From Roseiarcus sp043784465 (lineage in GTDB: Bacteria; Pseudomonadota; Alphaproteobacteria; Rhizobiales; Beijerinckiaceae), in contig JAYVYJ010000253.1 of the NCBI GenBank assembly GCA_043784465.1, forward strand, positions 1 through 6,505: a DNA stretch of 6,505 bases, read 5' to 3'. Shown here in pieces: positions 1 to 6,423 of this stretch. A program made the translations under genes and the position numbers. The notes beneath the pieces are model-generated. The model was not told where the DNA came from. It did no database searches and saw only the letters and a list, made by a program, of their open reading frames with translations. Positions within the stretch are counted from its first letter, which is position 1, and each line of letters begins with the position of its first letter.

Positions 1-74
1 TCGCCCTTGATCGCGGCTAACGCCACCTTCGCCTTGAAGGTCGGCGTGTGGTTCCTGCGAGCCCGTTTTGTCAT
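1..74 (-). CDS. IS3-family transposase OrfA, N-terminal fragment (runs off left edge)
   Basis: OrfA of IS3-family elements is the small helix-turn-helix protein that binds the element's ends. It is joined to the OrfB catalytic part by programmed frameshifting. Read on the minus strand, the first 24 codons begin MTKRARRNHTPTFKAKVALA, which matches the usual OrfA opening (MTKRRRRNHSPAFKAKVALAALKG type). The ATG is at 74-72. It has a good ribosome binding site, AGGAG (complement of 80-84), five bases upstream, which supports this start. The rest of OrfA and OrfB would lie to the left of the window, so intactness cannot be judged. This is a different IS3 group from the one at the right end of the window. 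Confidence 0.85.
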   Translation of the reverse strand, partial: MTKRARRNHTPTFKAKVALAAIKG

Positions 75-140
75 TTGCGCTCCTGAATTGCGGCCATTCT
101 GGCCGCTGTCAGGCAGAAAATCCACTTATCGCCCCGTCCA
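1..140 (-). mobile_element. IS3-family insertion sequence, 5' end only
   Basis: The OrfA start at 74 and its short leader place the left end of this element somewhere around 119-140. Read outward-in on the minus strand, the sequence from 140 begins TGGACGGGGCGATAAGTGG. I take this as the terminal inverted repeat because IS3-family ends begin with TG and recombinase homology resumes immediately beyond it. The other end and the target duplication lie outside the window, so the boundary is good to about 10 bases only. The element appears to have inserted into the serine recombinase gene that follows and separated it from its N-terminal catalytic part. Confidence 0.6.
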
Positions 141-1487
141 GTTTCGCGGAGCCGGCTCTGTCCTTCAATACGACGAACAGCATGGGGCGGCTGACGCTGA
201 ACATGCTGTTGTCCTTCGCGCAGTTCGAGAGGGAGATCACGGGCGAGCGCATCCGCGACAAGGTCGCCGCCTCCAAGCGCAAGGGCATCTGGATGGGAGG
301 CCCGGTTCCCTTGGGGTATAGCGTAGAGAACCGGGCGCTCCATATTGTGGAAAAGTAAGCCGAGTTCACCCGGGGCCTGTTCGAGCGGCACCTCGAAATC
401 GGAAGCGTCATCCGGCTTAAGGCCGCTCTCGACGAAGAGACGGCGACGACGCCCGTCCGCGTCAGCCGTACCGGACGAAGTTCGGGCGGACGTCCCTTCT
501 CCCGGGGGCATCTTTATTGGGTCCTCTCGAACCCCATCTACATCGGCCGGCTCAGCCCTAAGGGACAGGTGCACGACGGATTGCATGCCGCCATTGTTGA
601 GCCCGAAGTTTGGGAAGCCGTTCAGGAGTGGCTTCAGAAGCAAACAGTCGCGCGGCGGGATCCACAGCCGGACCAGCATTCTTTTCTGGTGGGCAAGCTC
701 TATGATGACAAGGGCAATCGCATGGCCGCGAGCTATACCCGCAAGGGCGCGAAACGCTGGCGCTATCACGTTTCGCGCGCTCTGTTGGTGGGCGACGCCA
801 GGCTTGCCGGATCATGCCCCCGCCTTTCGGCGCCCGAAATCGAAAACGAGGTCGTCAGCGCCGTTCAGCGCCACTTGACCTCCCGTGTGCGACCCGGCGG
901 CGACCCTAGTTTCAAGCCTGACCTTCAAACGCAACAATCGTCGCTGACGTCTTCGAGCTTAGCGATGAGCAAAACCTCCTTGGACAGGGGACAACAGATC
1001 GCGACAATCCTCGCCGTCGTCGAGCGCGTGACTGTCCATGCGTCGAAAGTCGAGATCGCCCTAAACGAGCCCTATTCGGGCGAAGGGGAGGTCCGATCGC
1101 TGAACTTTCCCTTTGCGAGAACGCCAACGCGACGAAACAGACAAGTGATCGCGTTCCGAGAGCTCTGAAGAGTCGTCGCGTGCGATGCGCACTCATGCGC
1201 GCGCGCATTTCAGGGTCGCCATGAGCAATGCCCGGCGATGGCTGGACGAGCTGATTCCGGATCCCGCACAGACGATTGAATCAATCGCCGCACGCGAAAA
1301 CAGGAGCCCCCGGTCCCTCCGCATGACGCTCTCGCTCGCCTTTCTCTCGCCCGAGTTGGTCAAGGCCGCCCTCGAAGGACCCCTTCCTCGCGGCCTCCAC
1401 GCCACGCGAATGACCGAAATGCCGATCCTCTGGTCGGACCAATGGGGCGGACTCGGACTTCAAGCTCCCTCTGCGGCCTCCGCATAA
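141..1487 (+). pseudogene. large serine recombinase (resolvase/invertase family), decayed
   Basis: Large serine recombinases cut and rejoin DNA at attachment sites to move integrative elements. From 164 the reading frame gives SFNTTNSMGRLTLN and then FAQFEREITGERIRDK, the conserved end of the catalytic domain and its long helix, followed by ASKRKGIWMGGPVPLGYSV at the start of the recombinase domain. The catalytic serine region is absent and is probably beyond the IS3 element to the left. An in-frame TAA at 356-358 breaks the gene. The same frame then continues with GRPFSRGHLYWVLSNPIYIG and the rest of the DNA-binding region to a stop at 1166-1168. The C-terminal tail resumes in another frame from about 1170 (MRTHARAHF, then ARRWLDELI, LSLAFLSPELV and LWSDQWGGLGL) and ends at 1487. 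One IS insertion, one nonsense change and one frameshift make it non-functional. No attachment site could be identified. Confidence 0.88.
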
Positions 1488-1694
1488 AAGGGCTCATGTC
1501 TCCATTGAGTCTCGCGCAACCGCCGCCAAGCGGAAACCCGCGCCGCCCGACATCGCCCCATCCAGGAAACCGAATTCCGCGCGCAGAGACTTTCGGTTCA
1601 ATGCGCCTGCGAAGTCTCGAAATCTCTCCTTGTTTCCCTTCGGAGACCCGAATGGCAGTCGATAAACTTCGAGAATGTCGAGATTTTTCAGGTG
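1488..1694. other. non-coding spacer downstream of recombinase pseudogene
   Basis: About 200 bases separate the recombinase tail from the hairpin cluster. Open frames cross it on both strands, but their translations have no recognisable domain, no convincing ribosome binding site and biased composition typical of chance frames in GC-rich DNA. I see no RNA gene or promoter that I would defend. Confidence 0.5.
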
Positions 1695-1747
1695 GTGGGA
1701 AACCCACGAGGTTTGCCCCGACTGCGTGGTGGTGGACGCAGTCCACC
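1695..1747 (+). other. cluster of hairpins, two of them mutually exclusive
   Basis: Three perfect inverted repeats lie within 53 bases. GTGGG (1695-1699) pairs with CCCAC (1703-1707) over an AAA loop. GACTGCGT (1720-1727) pairs with ACGCAGTC (1736-1743) over an 8-base loop. GGTGGAC (1731-1737) pairs with GTCCACC (1741-1747) over the 3-base loop GCA. The last two share bases and cannot form together, an arrangement seen in attenuators and other switching RNAs. No poly-T tract follows, so these are not simple intrinsic terminators. They lie just before the CAGGGAATT repeat cluster and may belong to the same repeated non-coding unit. Function is unknown. Confidence 0.5.
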
Positions 1748-1770
1748 CAAACAGGTCTCCACGCGTCGAT

Positions 1771-1940
1771 TTCCCTGCTAACAGGGAATTAACAGGGAAT
1801 TTCTCGCCGATTCCCCGTTTTGGGCCGTTTTCGACCGGAAATCTGGCTTAATAAACAGTCGCTTACGCCAAAATTCCCTACTCAAGGTAACAGGGAATTA
1901 TTTCTCGCTTGCAGGGAATTGGCGATAAATAATAGGGATT
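1771..1940. repeat. CAGGGAATT direct and inverted repeat cluster
   Basis: The motif CAGGGAATT occurs at 1782-1790, 1793-1801, 1891-1899 and 1912-1920. Inverted copies are TTCCCTG at 1771-1777 and AATTCCCT at 1872-1879. A degenerate copy, TAGGGATT, sits at 1933-1940. The first inverted and direct copies form a perfect 7-bp hairpin, TTCCCTG-CTAA-CAGGGAA (1771-1788). The stretch is AT-richer than the rest of the window and has no plausible gene. From general familiarity, similar repeat runs occur in intergenic accessory DNA of Rhizobiales and are sometimes mis-annotated as small proteins. I could not check this. Binding sites for a recombinase, iteron-like repeats or a non-autonomous repeat family are all possible. 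Confidence 0.65.
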
Positions 1941-2458
1941 AAAGTGCCGCTTCGCGCACGCGCGAAGGCGCGACCAGAATACGCTCCGGAGCCGGCGAGC
2001 GCCGTCGCAGAAGTCCTCGTGCAGGTGCTTCGCGCGATGAAGTCGTTCCGTGCTCCGGCGGTAAACGCGCGTGAAACGCATCTGGAAAATCCCGCTTGAA
2101 GCCGACAAAAAATCCGAGATGAACCTCGCCCGGACGTAGTTGCCCTAGGCCGCCCAGTTCCCGGTTTCCACCGAGCCCGGCTCGCCGACGACCAAGCCTT
2201 TGCTGGCGAGGCGGCAATTGCAAGTTTCGAGGCAACCTTGTCCTCCTGCGGAGCGCGCTTGTCTTGCAGTGCGAGTCTTGCAGTGCGAGTCTGGCCAAGC
2301 TTGGGGCCGAAATAGCGAAGCGGGGACGTACGTTGTCGAGCGGCGACGGCGGCTTTCCGGCGGAGTTCATGAGTGCGCACGGAGTCTTCGACTGAAAACA
2401 TTCCCCTGCCGCTGAGACTCGAGGCGTGGAGCGAGTTTTTCGCTGCACAGGTTTCCCG
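1941..2458. other. gene-poor stretch, no recognisable feature apart from a short tandem repeat
   Basis: About 520 bases have open frames on both strands, but none encodes a protein I can recognise. The minus-strand frames are long only because the DNA is GC-rich. Their translations are arginine- and alanine-heavy and lack domain motifs or a good ribosome binding site. Sitting between the recombinase pseudogene and an istA remnant, this is most likely scrambled mobile-element debris. Confidence 0.5.
2261..2292 (+). repeat. 14-bp tandem duplication
   Basis: The unit GTCTTGCAGTGCGA occurs twice back to back (2261-2274 and 2275-2288), followed by a partial third copy, GTCT. It is a perfect short tandem duplication, most simply explained by replication slippage in non-coding DNA. 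A 14-base period would shift any reading frame, which agrees with this stretch not coding for protein. Confidence 0.85.
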
Positions 2459-2715
2459 CGGCGCACGCGGCTTTCGCGCAACATGGTGCGCAAATATCTG
2501 CGCACGGACAGCGTCGAGCCGAAGTTTAACGCAGCCGATAGGCCGAGCCGGCTCGATCCTTTCGCCGACAAACTGGCGCACATGCTGCGACACGAGGCCG
2601 GAAGTCGCGCAAGCAGAAGCGCACAGTCAAGCAGCTGCGTGCCGACCAGGTGGCGCTCGGCTACGACAGCTTCCACAACCGCGTGGCGGCGTTCGCGCGC
2701 GAGTGGAAGGCTGAC
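2459..2715 (+). pseudogene. istA: IS21-family transposase IstA, N-terminal remnant
   Basis: IstA is the transposase of IS21-family elements. Its N-terminus is a helix-turn-helix DNA-binding region. From 2459 the frame reads RRTRLSRNMVRKYLR, then DSVEPKFNAADRPSRLDPFA and DKLAHMLRHEAG, closely matching the usual IstA pattern (ARRTGLSRNTVRKYLR, then a DPF segment). At about 2601 one base is missing. The homology continues in the next frame as KSRKQKRTVKQLRADQVALG, then YDSFHNRVAAFAREWKAD, and stops at 2715. The first 20 or so residues and everything after about residue 125, including the DDE catalytic domain, are gone, as is IstB. The unrelated frame runs on to a stop at 2758-2760, just before the helicase gene. 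Confidence 0.85.
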
Positions 2716-2764
2716 TCCGCCTCCTCGGTATTCCCCTCGGGCGCAATCGGCCTAAACTAATGGC
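2716..2764 (+). promoter_or_regulatory. very short leader of the helicase gene; possible leaderless promoter
   Basis: Only 49 bases separate the last istA homology from the helicase ATG. No Shine-Dalgarno-like purine run precedes the ATG at 2765. A TAAACT at 2753-2758 resembles a -10 hexamer, with TTCCCC at 2731-2736 at 16-base spacing as a poor -35. If used, transcription would start close to the ATG and give a leaderless message. This is a weak match; the promoter could equally lie within the istA remnant. Confidence 0.25.
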
Positions 2765-5707
2765 ATGCGAATCGTCACCTACCGCGACTTGCGCCCCGGC
2801 CGGTTCGGGAAGTCGCTCGAACGCTTGCGCGCCGCCTTGGCGCGCGGCGATTTCGCCGCGGCCGGGCTGAAGAAGTTGACGCCGACGCCCTTCTGGCGCG
2901 CCAAGCTGAGCGACGAGGCGCGCCTGCTGTTGCATTTCGTTCGCTTCCAGGGCGAAACCGTCTGCCTGTTTCTGGAGGTGATCGCGGATCACGCTTACGA
3001 AAAGTCGCGTTTCCTGCGCGGCGCGGCGGTGGAGCGCGACAAGATCGAAGCCGGCCCGGACCACGTCAAGCCCGAACCGGAGACGCGGCCGGGGTGGGAA
3101 TTCAAGTGGCTGCCGCCGCAGGCGGTCACGTTCGATCTGCTCGACAAGCCGCTCGTTCTCGACAGCGCGCAGGAGGCGGTGCGCGACCACGCGCCGCCGC
3201 TGGTGATCATCGGCCCCGCCGGTTCGGGCAAGACAGCCGTGACGCTCGCCAAGATGCGCGAGGCGACCGGCGATGTTCTCTACGTCACTCTGTCGGCCTA
3301 TCTGGCGCAGACCGCGCGCCGGCTCTACGGCGCGCACGGCTATGAGAATCCGCAGCAGAACGCGCAGTTCATGAGTTTTCGCGAATTCGTCGACACTATC
3401 GCGATTCCCGAGGGCGAAGCGGTGAGCTTCTCCGCCTTCCGCGCATGGTTCGAGCGACGGCGCGGCGGGCTCAAGGGCGATCTCAAGCAGGCGGACACGC
3501 ATGCGTTGTTCGAAGAGTTCCGCGGCGTGCTCGGCGCGCCAGCGCAAGCCGCGCTGACGCAGGAGGAATATCAAGCGCTGGGGTTGCGCCAGTCGCTCTA
3601 TTCCGCCGGCGAGGCGCGCGCCGCCGTCTACGACCTGTTCGACAAGTATCTGGAGTGGATGAAAGCGGAAAAGCGCTTCGACCTCAACCTCGTTTCGCAC
3701 GCCTGGCGCGCCAAGGCGGAGCCGACTTACGACTTCGTCGTCGTCGACGAGGTGCAGGATTTCACCAACGCCGAACTCGCCTTGGTTCTGGACACGCTCA
3801 AGACCAAGGACTGTTTCCTGCTCTGCGGCGATACGCATCAGATCGTGCATCCAAACTTCTTCTCCTGGGCGGCGTTGCGCGCGTTGTTCTGGCGCGAGCG
3901 CCGGGGCGGCGAGGCGCCGGCGTCGCGCGAGATTTCGGTTCTGCAAACCAATTTCCGCAACACCCAGGCCGTCACCGGCATTGCCAACCGGCTGCTCAAG
4001 ATCAAACAGGCGCGGTTCGGCTCAGTCGACCGTGAAAGCAGTTTTCTCGTCCGATGCAGGTCTGAGGCGCCGGGCACGGTCCAACTCGTGAAGGGCGACG
4101 ACAAGGCGCTGCGAATGCTCGACGCCGCCTCGCGCGCGTCCGTGCGCTACGCCGTGATCGTGCTGCGCGACGAGGACAAGGCGGCCGCGCGCGCGCATTT
4201 CAAGACGCCGCTCGTGTTCTCGGTCCACGAGGCGAAGGGGCTCGAATATCCGAATGTCATCCTGTTCCAGATGATCTCCTCGAACCGCGCGGCCTACGCC
4301 GAAGTCTGTCGCGACGTGAGCCCGAACGATCTCGACGGCGAGGATCTTGAATTCCGGCGCCAGCGCGACAAGACCGACAAGTCGCTCGAACTCAACAAGT
4401 TTTACGTCAATGCGCTCTATGTTTCGATGACGCGCGCCATCGAGGCCCTGACGATCGTCGAGAGCGACGTGGAGCACCCGCTGCTGCGGCTGCTTGATGT
4501 CCAGTCGGCCACGGAAGCAACCGCGGCGTCTGCGCCCGCCTCCAGCAAGGAGGAGTGGGCGCAGGAGGCGCGCAAGCTCGAACTGCAAGGCAAGCAGGAG
4601 CAGGCGCGCGGGATCCGCGAAACCTTCCTCACTGCCAAGCCGACACCGTGGACGCCCTGGTCGTTAGCGAGGCTCGCGGAATGGACGCCCAAGGCACTCG
4701 ACCCGAAAAATCCGTCGGCCAGGATCAAACAGACGCTGCTCGACTACGCGCTTTGGCACGGGCAAGGCGCGTATGTCGAAAAGCTGGCGCGGGCGAATTT
4801 TGCGCCGGCGCTGACTTTGACTCACCGTGGCGAGTTGCTGGCGCGAGCGGCAAACATTATCGACGACGGTAAGTTCGTCAATCCGGCGACTATCCCAGGT
4901 TTCTCTGAAGATCCTAACAATCCGATGGGCCGCGCGACACGCGCCGCAGCGGCGATGCGCGAGCGGCAACTGCGGCCCTATCTAGAACGCTCCGCGAAAC
5001 CCGTGCTGCAAGACTGTGACCTCTACGGGGTCGACCACCGGGCTTACTGCGGCGCGACGCCGCTGATGCTTGCAGCGAAGGCCGGCAATGTCGCACTGGT
5101 CGAAACGCTGCTGGCGCGGGGCGCAGACCCGGAACGCGCCGACGATTACGGCCACACCGCCTGGATGGTCGCGCTCAACCGGGCAATCGACGATCCCGAC
5201 TTCGCCCGCGCTCATCTCGGTGACCTGTTCGAACCTTTGGGTCCCGAGACGCTCGACGTGCGGACCAGCGGGCGGCTCGTCAGGCTGGAACGCAACCAGG
5301 GCGAGTTTTGGCTGCTCGGTTTGATGCTGGCGGGTCTCAAGACCCACTGTGGTGGCCTTCTCGCCCGGCCACTTGGAGCTGGACGCTACAGGCGCGGCTT
5401 TTTTGCCGACGCGCTGCGGGACACCCTGGAATGCCTGCCGGAGCACTTGTGGTCGAAGGCGCGGCGAAAGAAAGACTACGTCAATAGCGTGCTGGCGCGG
5501 GCCGAAGTCGAATCGAGTTACCGACCCGCGCGTAAGCTCTGGAAACGGCGGGAAATCGGTTACTATGTGCCGACGCCCGATATGAAATTGCGGCGAAAGA
5601 CATTGGACGGCGATATTTGGCATCCTGTCGCGGACGCGCTTTGTCTGACAATGGTCTGCAACGGGAGTGAAGGCTGGCTCTTTGAAGAGTACGGCTTTGC
5701 GCCATAG
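2765..5707 (+). CDS. UvrD/Rep-like SF1 helicase with RelE-like N-terminus and C-terminal ankyrin repeats
   Basis: A 980-residue protein, probably a cytoplasmic ATP-driven DNA (or RNA) translocase. Residues about 1-85 resemble RelE/ParE toxins (AKLSDEARLLLHF, then ADHAYEKSRFL). The helicase core runs from about 115 to 570. It has Walker A GPAGSGKT (150-157), motif II VVVDEVQDF (325-333), motif III LLCGDTHQ (352-359), motif IV QTNFRN (394-399), motif V HEAKGLEYPNV (488-498) and motif VI LYVSMTRA (551-558), so ATPase activity is expected. A charged Ala/Ser-rich linker (about 580-620) leads to an unassigned alpha-helical region. One clear ankyrin repeat, GATPLMLAAKAGNVALVETL (763-782) plus LARGADP, is followed by a partial second one (DYGHTAW). 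The last 150 residues match nothing I know. No nuclease motif, signal peptide or membrane segment is visible. The ATG at 2765 is the only possible upstream start, because TAA at 2753-2755 closes the frame. It has no operon partner in the window. A phage-defence or genome-conflict role is inferred from architecture and mobile surroundings; DNA repair is the alternative. Confidence 0.92.
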   Translation: MRIVTYRDLRPGRFGKSLERLRAALARGDFAAAGLKKLTPTPFWRAKLSDEARLLLHFVRFQGETVCLFLEVIADHAYEKSRFLRGAAVERDKIEAGPDHVKPEPETRPGWEFKWLPPQAVTFDLLDKPLVLDSAQEAVRDHAPPLVIIGPAGSGKTAVTLAKMREATGDVLYVTLSAYLAQTARRLYGAHGYENPQQNAQFMSFREFVDTIAIPEGEAVSFSAFRAWFERRRGGLKGDLKQADTHALFEEFRGVLGAPAQAALTQEEYQALGLRQSLYSAGEARAAVYDLFDKYLEWMKAEKRFDLNLVSHAWRAKAEPTYDFVVVDEVQDFTNAELALVLDTLKTKDCFLLCGDTHQIVHPNFFSWAALRALFWRERRGGEAPASREISVLQTNFRNTQAVTGIANRLLKIKQARFGSVDRESSFLVRCRSEAPGTVQLVKGDDKALRMLDAASRASVRYAVIVLRDEDKAAARAHFKTPLVFSVHEAKGLEYPNVILFQMISSNRAAYAEVCRDVSPNDLDGEDLEFRRQRDKTDKSLELNKFYVNALYVSMTRAIEALTIVESDVEHPLLRLLDVQSATEATAASAPASSKEEWAQEARKLELQGKQEQARGIRETFLTAKPTPWTPWSLARLAEWTPKALDPKNPSARIKQTLLDYALWHGQGAYVEKLARANFAPALTLTHRGELLARAANIIDDGKFVNPATIPGFSEDPNNPMGRATRAAAAMRERQLRPYLERSAKPVLQDCDLYGVDHRAYCGATPLMLAAKAGNVALVETLLARGADPERADDYGHTAWMVALNRAIDDPDFARAHLGDLFEPLGPETLDVRTSGRLVRLERNQGEFWLLGLMLAGLKTHCGGLLARPLGAGRYRRGFFADALRDTLECLPEHLWSKARRKKDYVNSVLARAEVESSYRPARKLWKRREIGYYVPTPDMKLRRKTLDGDIWHPVADALCLTMVCNGSEGWLFEEYGFAP

Positions 5708-5712
5708 GCGCA
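5698..5712 (+). terminator. possible weak terminator hairpin over the helicase stop codon
   Basis: TGCGCC (5698-5703) pairs perfectly with GGCGCA (5707-5712) across the 3-base loop ATA. The hairpin therefore spans the TAG stop codon. It is followed not by a continuous T run but by a pyrimidine-rich GTTCTTCTTCT at 5719-5729. The stem is short and the T tract imperfect, so termination here is possible but unproven. Confidence 0.3.
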
Positions 5713-6043
5713 GGAAACGTTCTTCTTCTAGTTGCTGTTTGGTTGGATAGTAGTTCAGATAAACGGGAGGGACGGCGCCGTCGCAATCGGTGTTGGAATT
5801 GGCCTGAGGCGATCTCTAGCCGCTTTATGCCAGGACTTATTGATCAGTACCTGTGCGCCCAGTCGCGCAGTCCGATGGACATGATGCGCCATGGGGGGAT
5901 GTCCCGCCCGCTGTTGAAAAGCGCTCGGGCGGCGTCGCTCGTTGATGAAGCTATGCAGCCTTGCGGGCGGGGTCAAGATCACCGCCGACGGCGAACTTGG
6001 CCTGATGCGCGAGAAGCGCGGCGCGCAGGCTCGGCAACTGAAC
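5713..6043. other. intergenic stretch without a recognisable gene
   Basis: About 330 bases lie between the helicase gene and the right-hand IS3 element. Frames cross it on both strands, but none has a recognisable domain. A frame from 5954 translates as MKLCSLAGGVKITADGELGL and runs up to the IS end, so it could be a fragment of a gene cut by that insertion; I cannot name it. A 7-bp inverted repeat, CCGCCCG (5904-5910) with CGGGCGG (5926-5932), has a 15-base loop and no T tract. Confidence 0.45.
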
Positions 6044-6068
6044 TGAACCGCCCCTGGTTTGCCGGAGG
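6044..6068 (+). repeat. left terminal inverted repeat of the IS3-family element
   Basis: The sequence starts TGAACCGCCCC and continues with a GGTTTGCCGGAGG segment. This is the TGA-initiated, C-rich form typical of this IS3 group's ends, positioned at the expected distance from OrfA. The matching right end is not in the window, so it is recognised by resemblance only, and the exact first base could be 6039 (TGAACTGAACC). Confidence 0.55.
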
Positions 6069-6408
6069 CCCCAACTCCTGAGAGGATGGGGTCATGACGA
6101 GCAAGACGACGAACAAGCTTTCGCCTGAGGTGCGCGCGCGAGCGGTGCGAATGGTGCTGGATCACGAGGCGGAGCATTCGTCCCGGTGGGCGGCGGTCCT
6201 CTCGATTGCCGGCAAGATCGGCTGTACGGCGCAGACGCTGAACGAGTGGACGAAGAAGGCGGAAATCGACGCCGGTCGCAAGCCCGGCGTGACGAGCGAC
6301 ATGAGGGCGAAGCTGAAAGCCCTCGAACGGGAGAACAGGAAGCTTCGCCAAGCCAACGAGATATTGCGCAAGGCGTCCGCATATTTTGCGCGAGGTGAGA
6401 GCTCGACC
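6044..6408 (+). mobile_element. IS3-family insertion sequence, left end with OrfA, truncated
   Basis: The element starts near 6044, where TGAACCGCCCCTGGTTTGCC has the form of an IS3-family terminal repeat about 50 bases before OrfA. Resemblance to known elements of this group continues through OrfA to GAGCTCGACC (6399-6408), which normally encodes the ELD close to the OrfA end. Beyond this point the sequence no longer resembles the usual OrfA/OrfB junction, and no catalytic OrfB opening follows. The element is therefore truncated or interrupted here, unless OrfB resumes past the window edge. Confidence 0.7.
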
Positions 6409-6423
6409 CCTCCGTGCCAATAG
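6094..6423 (+). CDS. IS3-family transposase OrfA, 3' end frameshifted
   Basis: OrfA is the DNA-binding half of IS3-type transposases. The protein starts MTSKTTNKLSPEVRARAVRM, with a helix-turn-helix around RWAAVLSIAGKIGCTAQTLN (residues 31-50). A leucine-zipper-like coiled coil, LKALERENRKLRQANEILRK (residues 73-92), ends in ASAYFA. These match OrfA of the group whose proteins normally end ASAYFAQAELDRPF. The ATG at 6094 follows a purine-rich GAGAGGATGGGG. Near 6395 two extra bases appear to have been gained, so the ELD codons are read out of frame and the protein ends ARGESSTPPCQ at 6423. The DNA-binding and oligomerisation parts look intact, but OrfB is not recognisable downstream, so the element is unlikely to move by itself. 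Confidence 0.85.
   Translation: MTSKTTNKLSPEVRARAVRMVLDHEAEHSSRWAAVLSIAGKIGCTAQTLNEWTKKAEIDAGRKPGVTSDMRAKLKALERENRKLRQANEILRKASAYFARGESSTPPCQ

Noticed and set aside
1442..1792. A plus-strand 116-residue frame overlapping the recombinase tail.
   Set aside because: It overlaps the recombinase C-terminus in another frame and runs through the hairpins and repeat cluster. The translation is low-complexity and matches no family.
1771..1940. The CAGGGAATT repeats as a CRISPR array.
   Set aside because: The repeat is only 9 bases, spacing is irregular (2 to 90 bases), copies occur in both orientations and no cas gene is present.
1898..2676. Long overlapping minus-strand frames of 231 and 245 residues.
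   Set aside because: Neither has a recognisable domain or ribosome binding site. Their left ends cross the CAGGGAATT repeats and their right ends are antisense to the istA remnant.
2627..3946. A 439-residue open frame on the minus strand.
   Set aside because: It lies antisense to the helicase gene. Its arginine-, leucine- and glutamate-rich translation has no domain and reflects the strong third-position GC bias of the real gene.
4022..4588. A 188-residue minus-strand frame inside the helicase gene.
   Set aside because: It is a mirror of the helicase motif IV-VI region, produced by GC-rich codons, with no independent evidence.
5904..5932. Inverted repeat CCGCCCG/CGGGCGG as a rho-independent terminator.
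   Set aside because: The loop is 15 bases and no T-rich tract follows on either strand, so it does not meet the terminator pattern.
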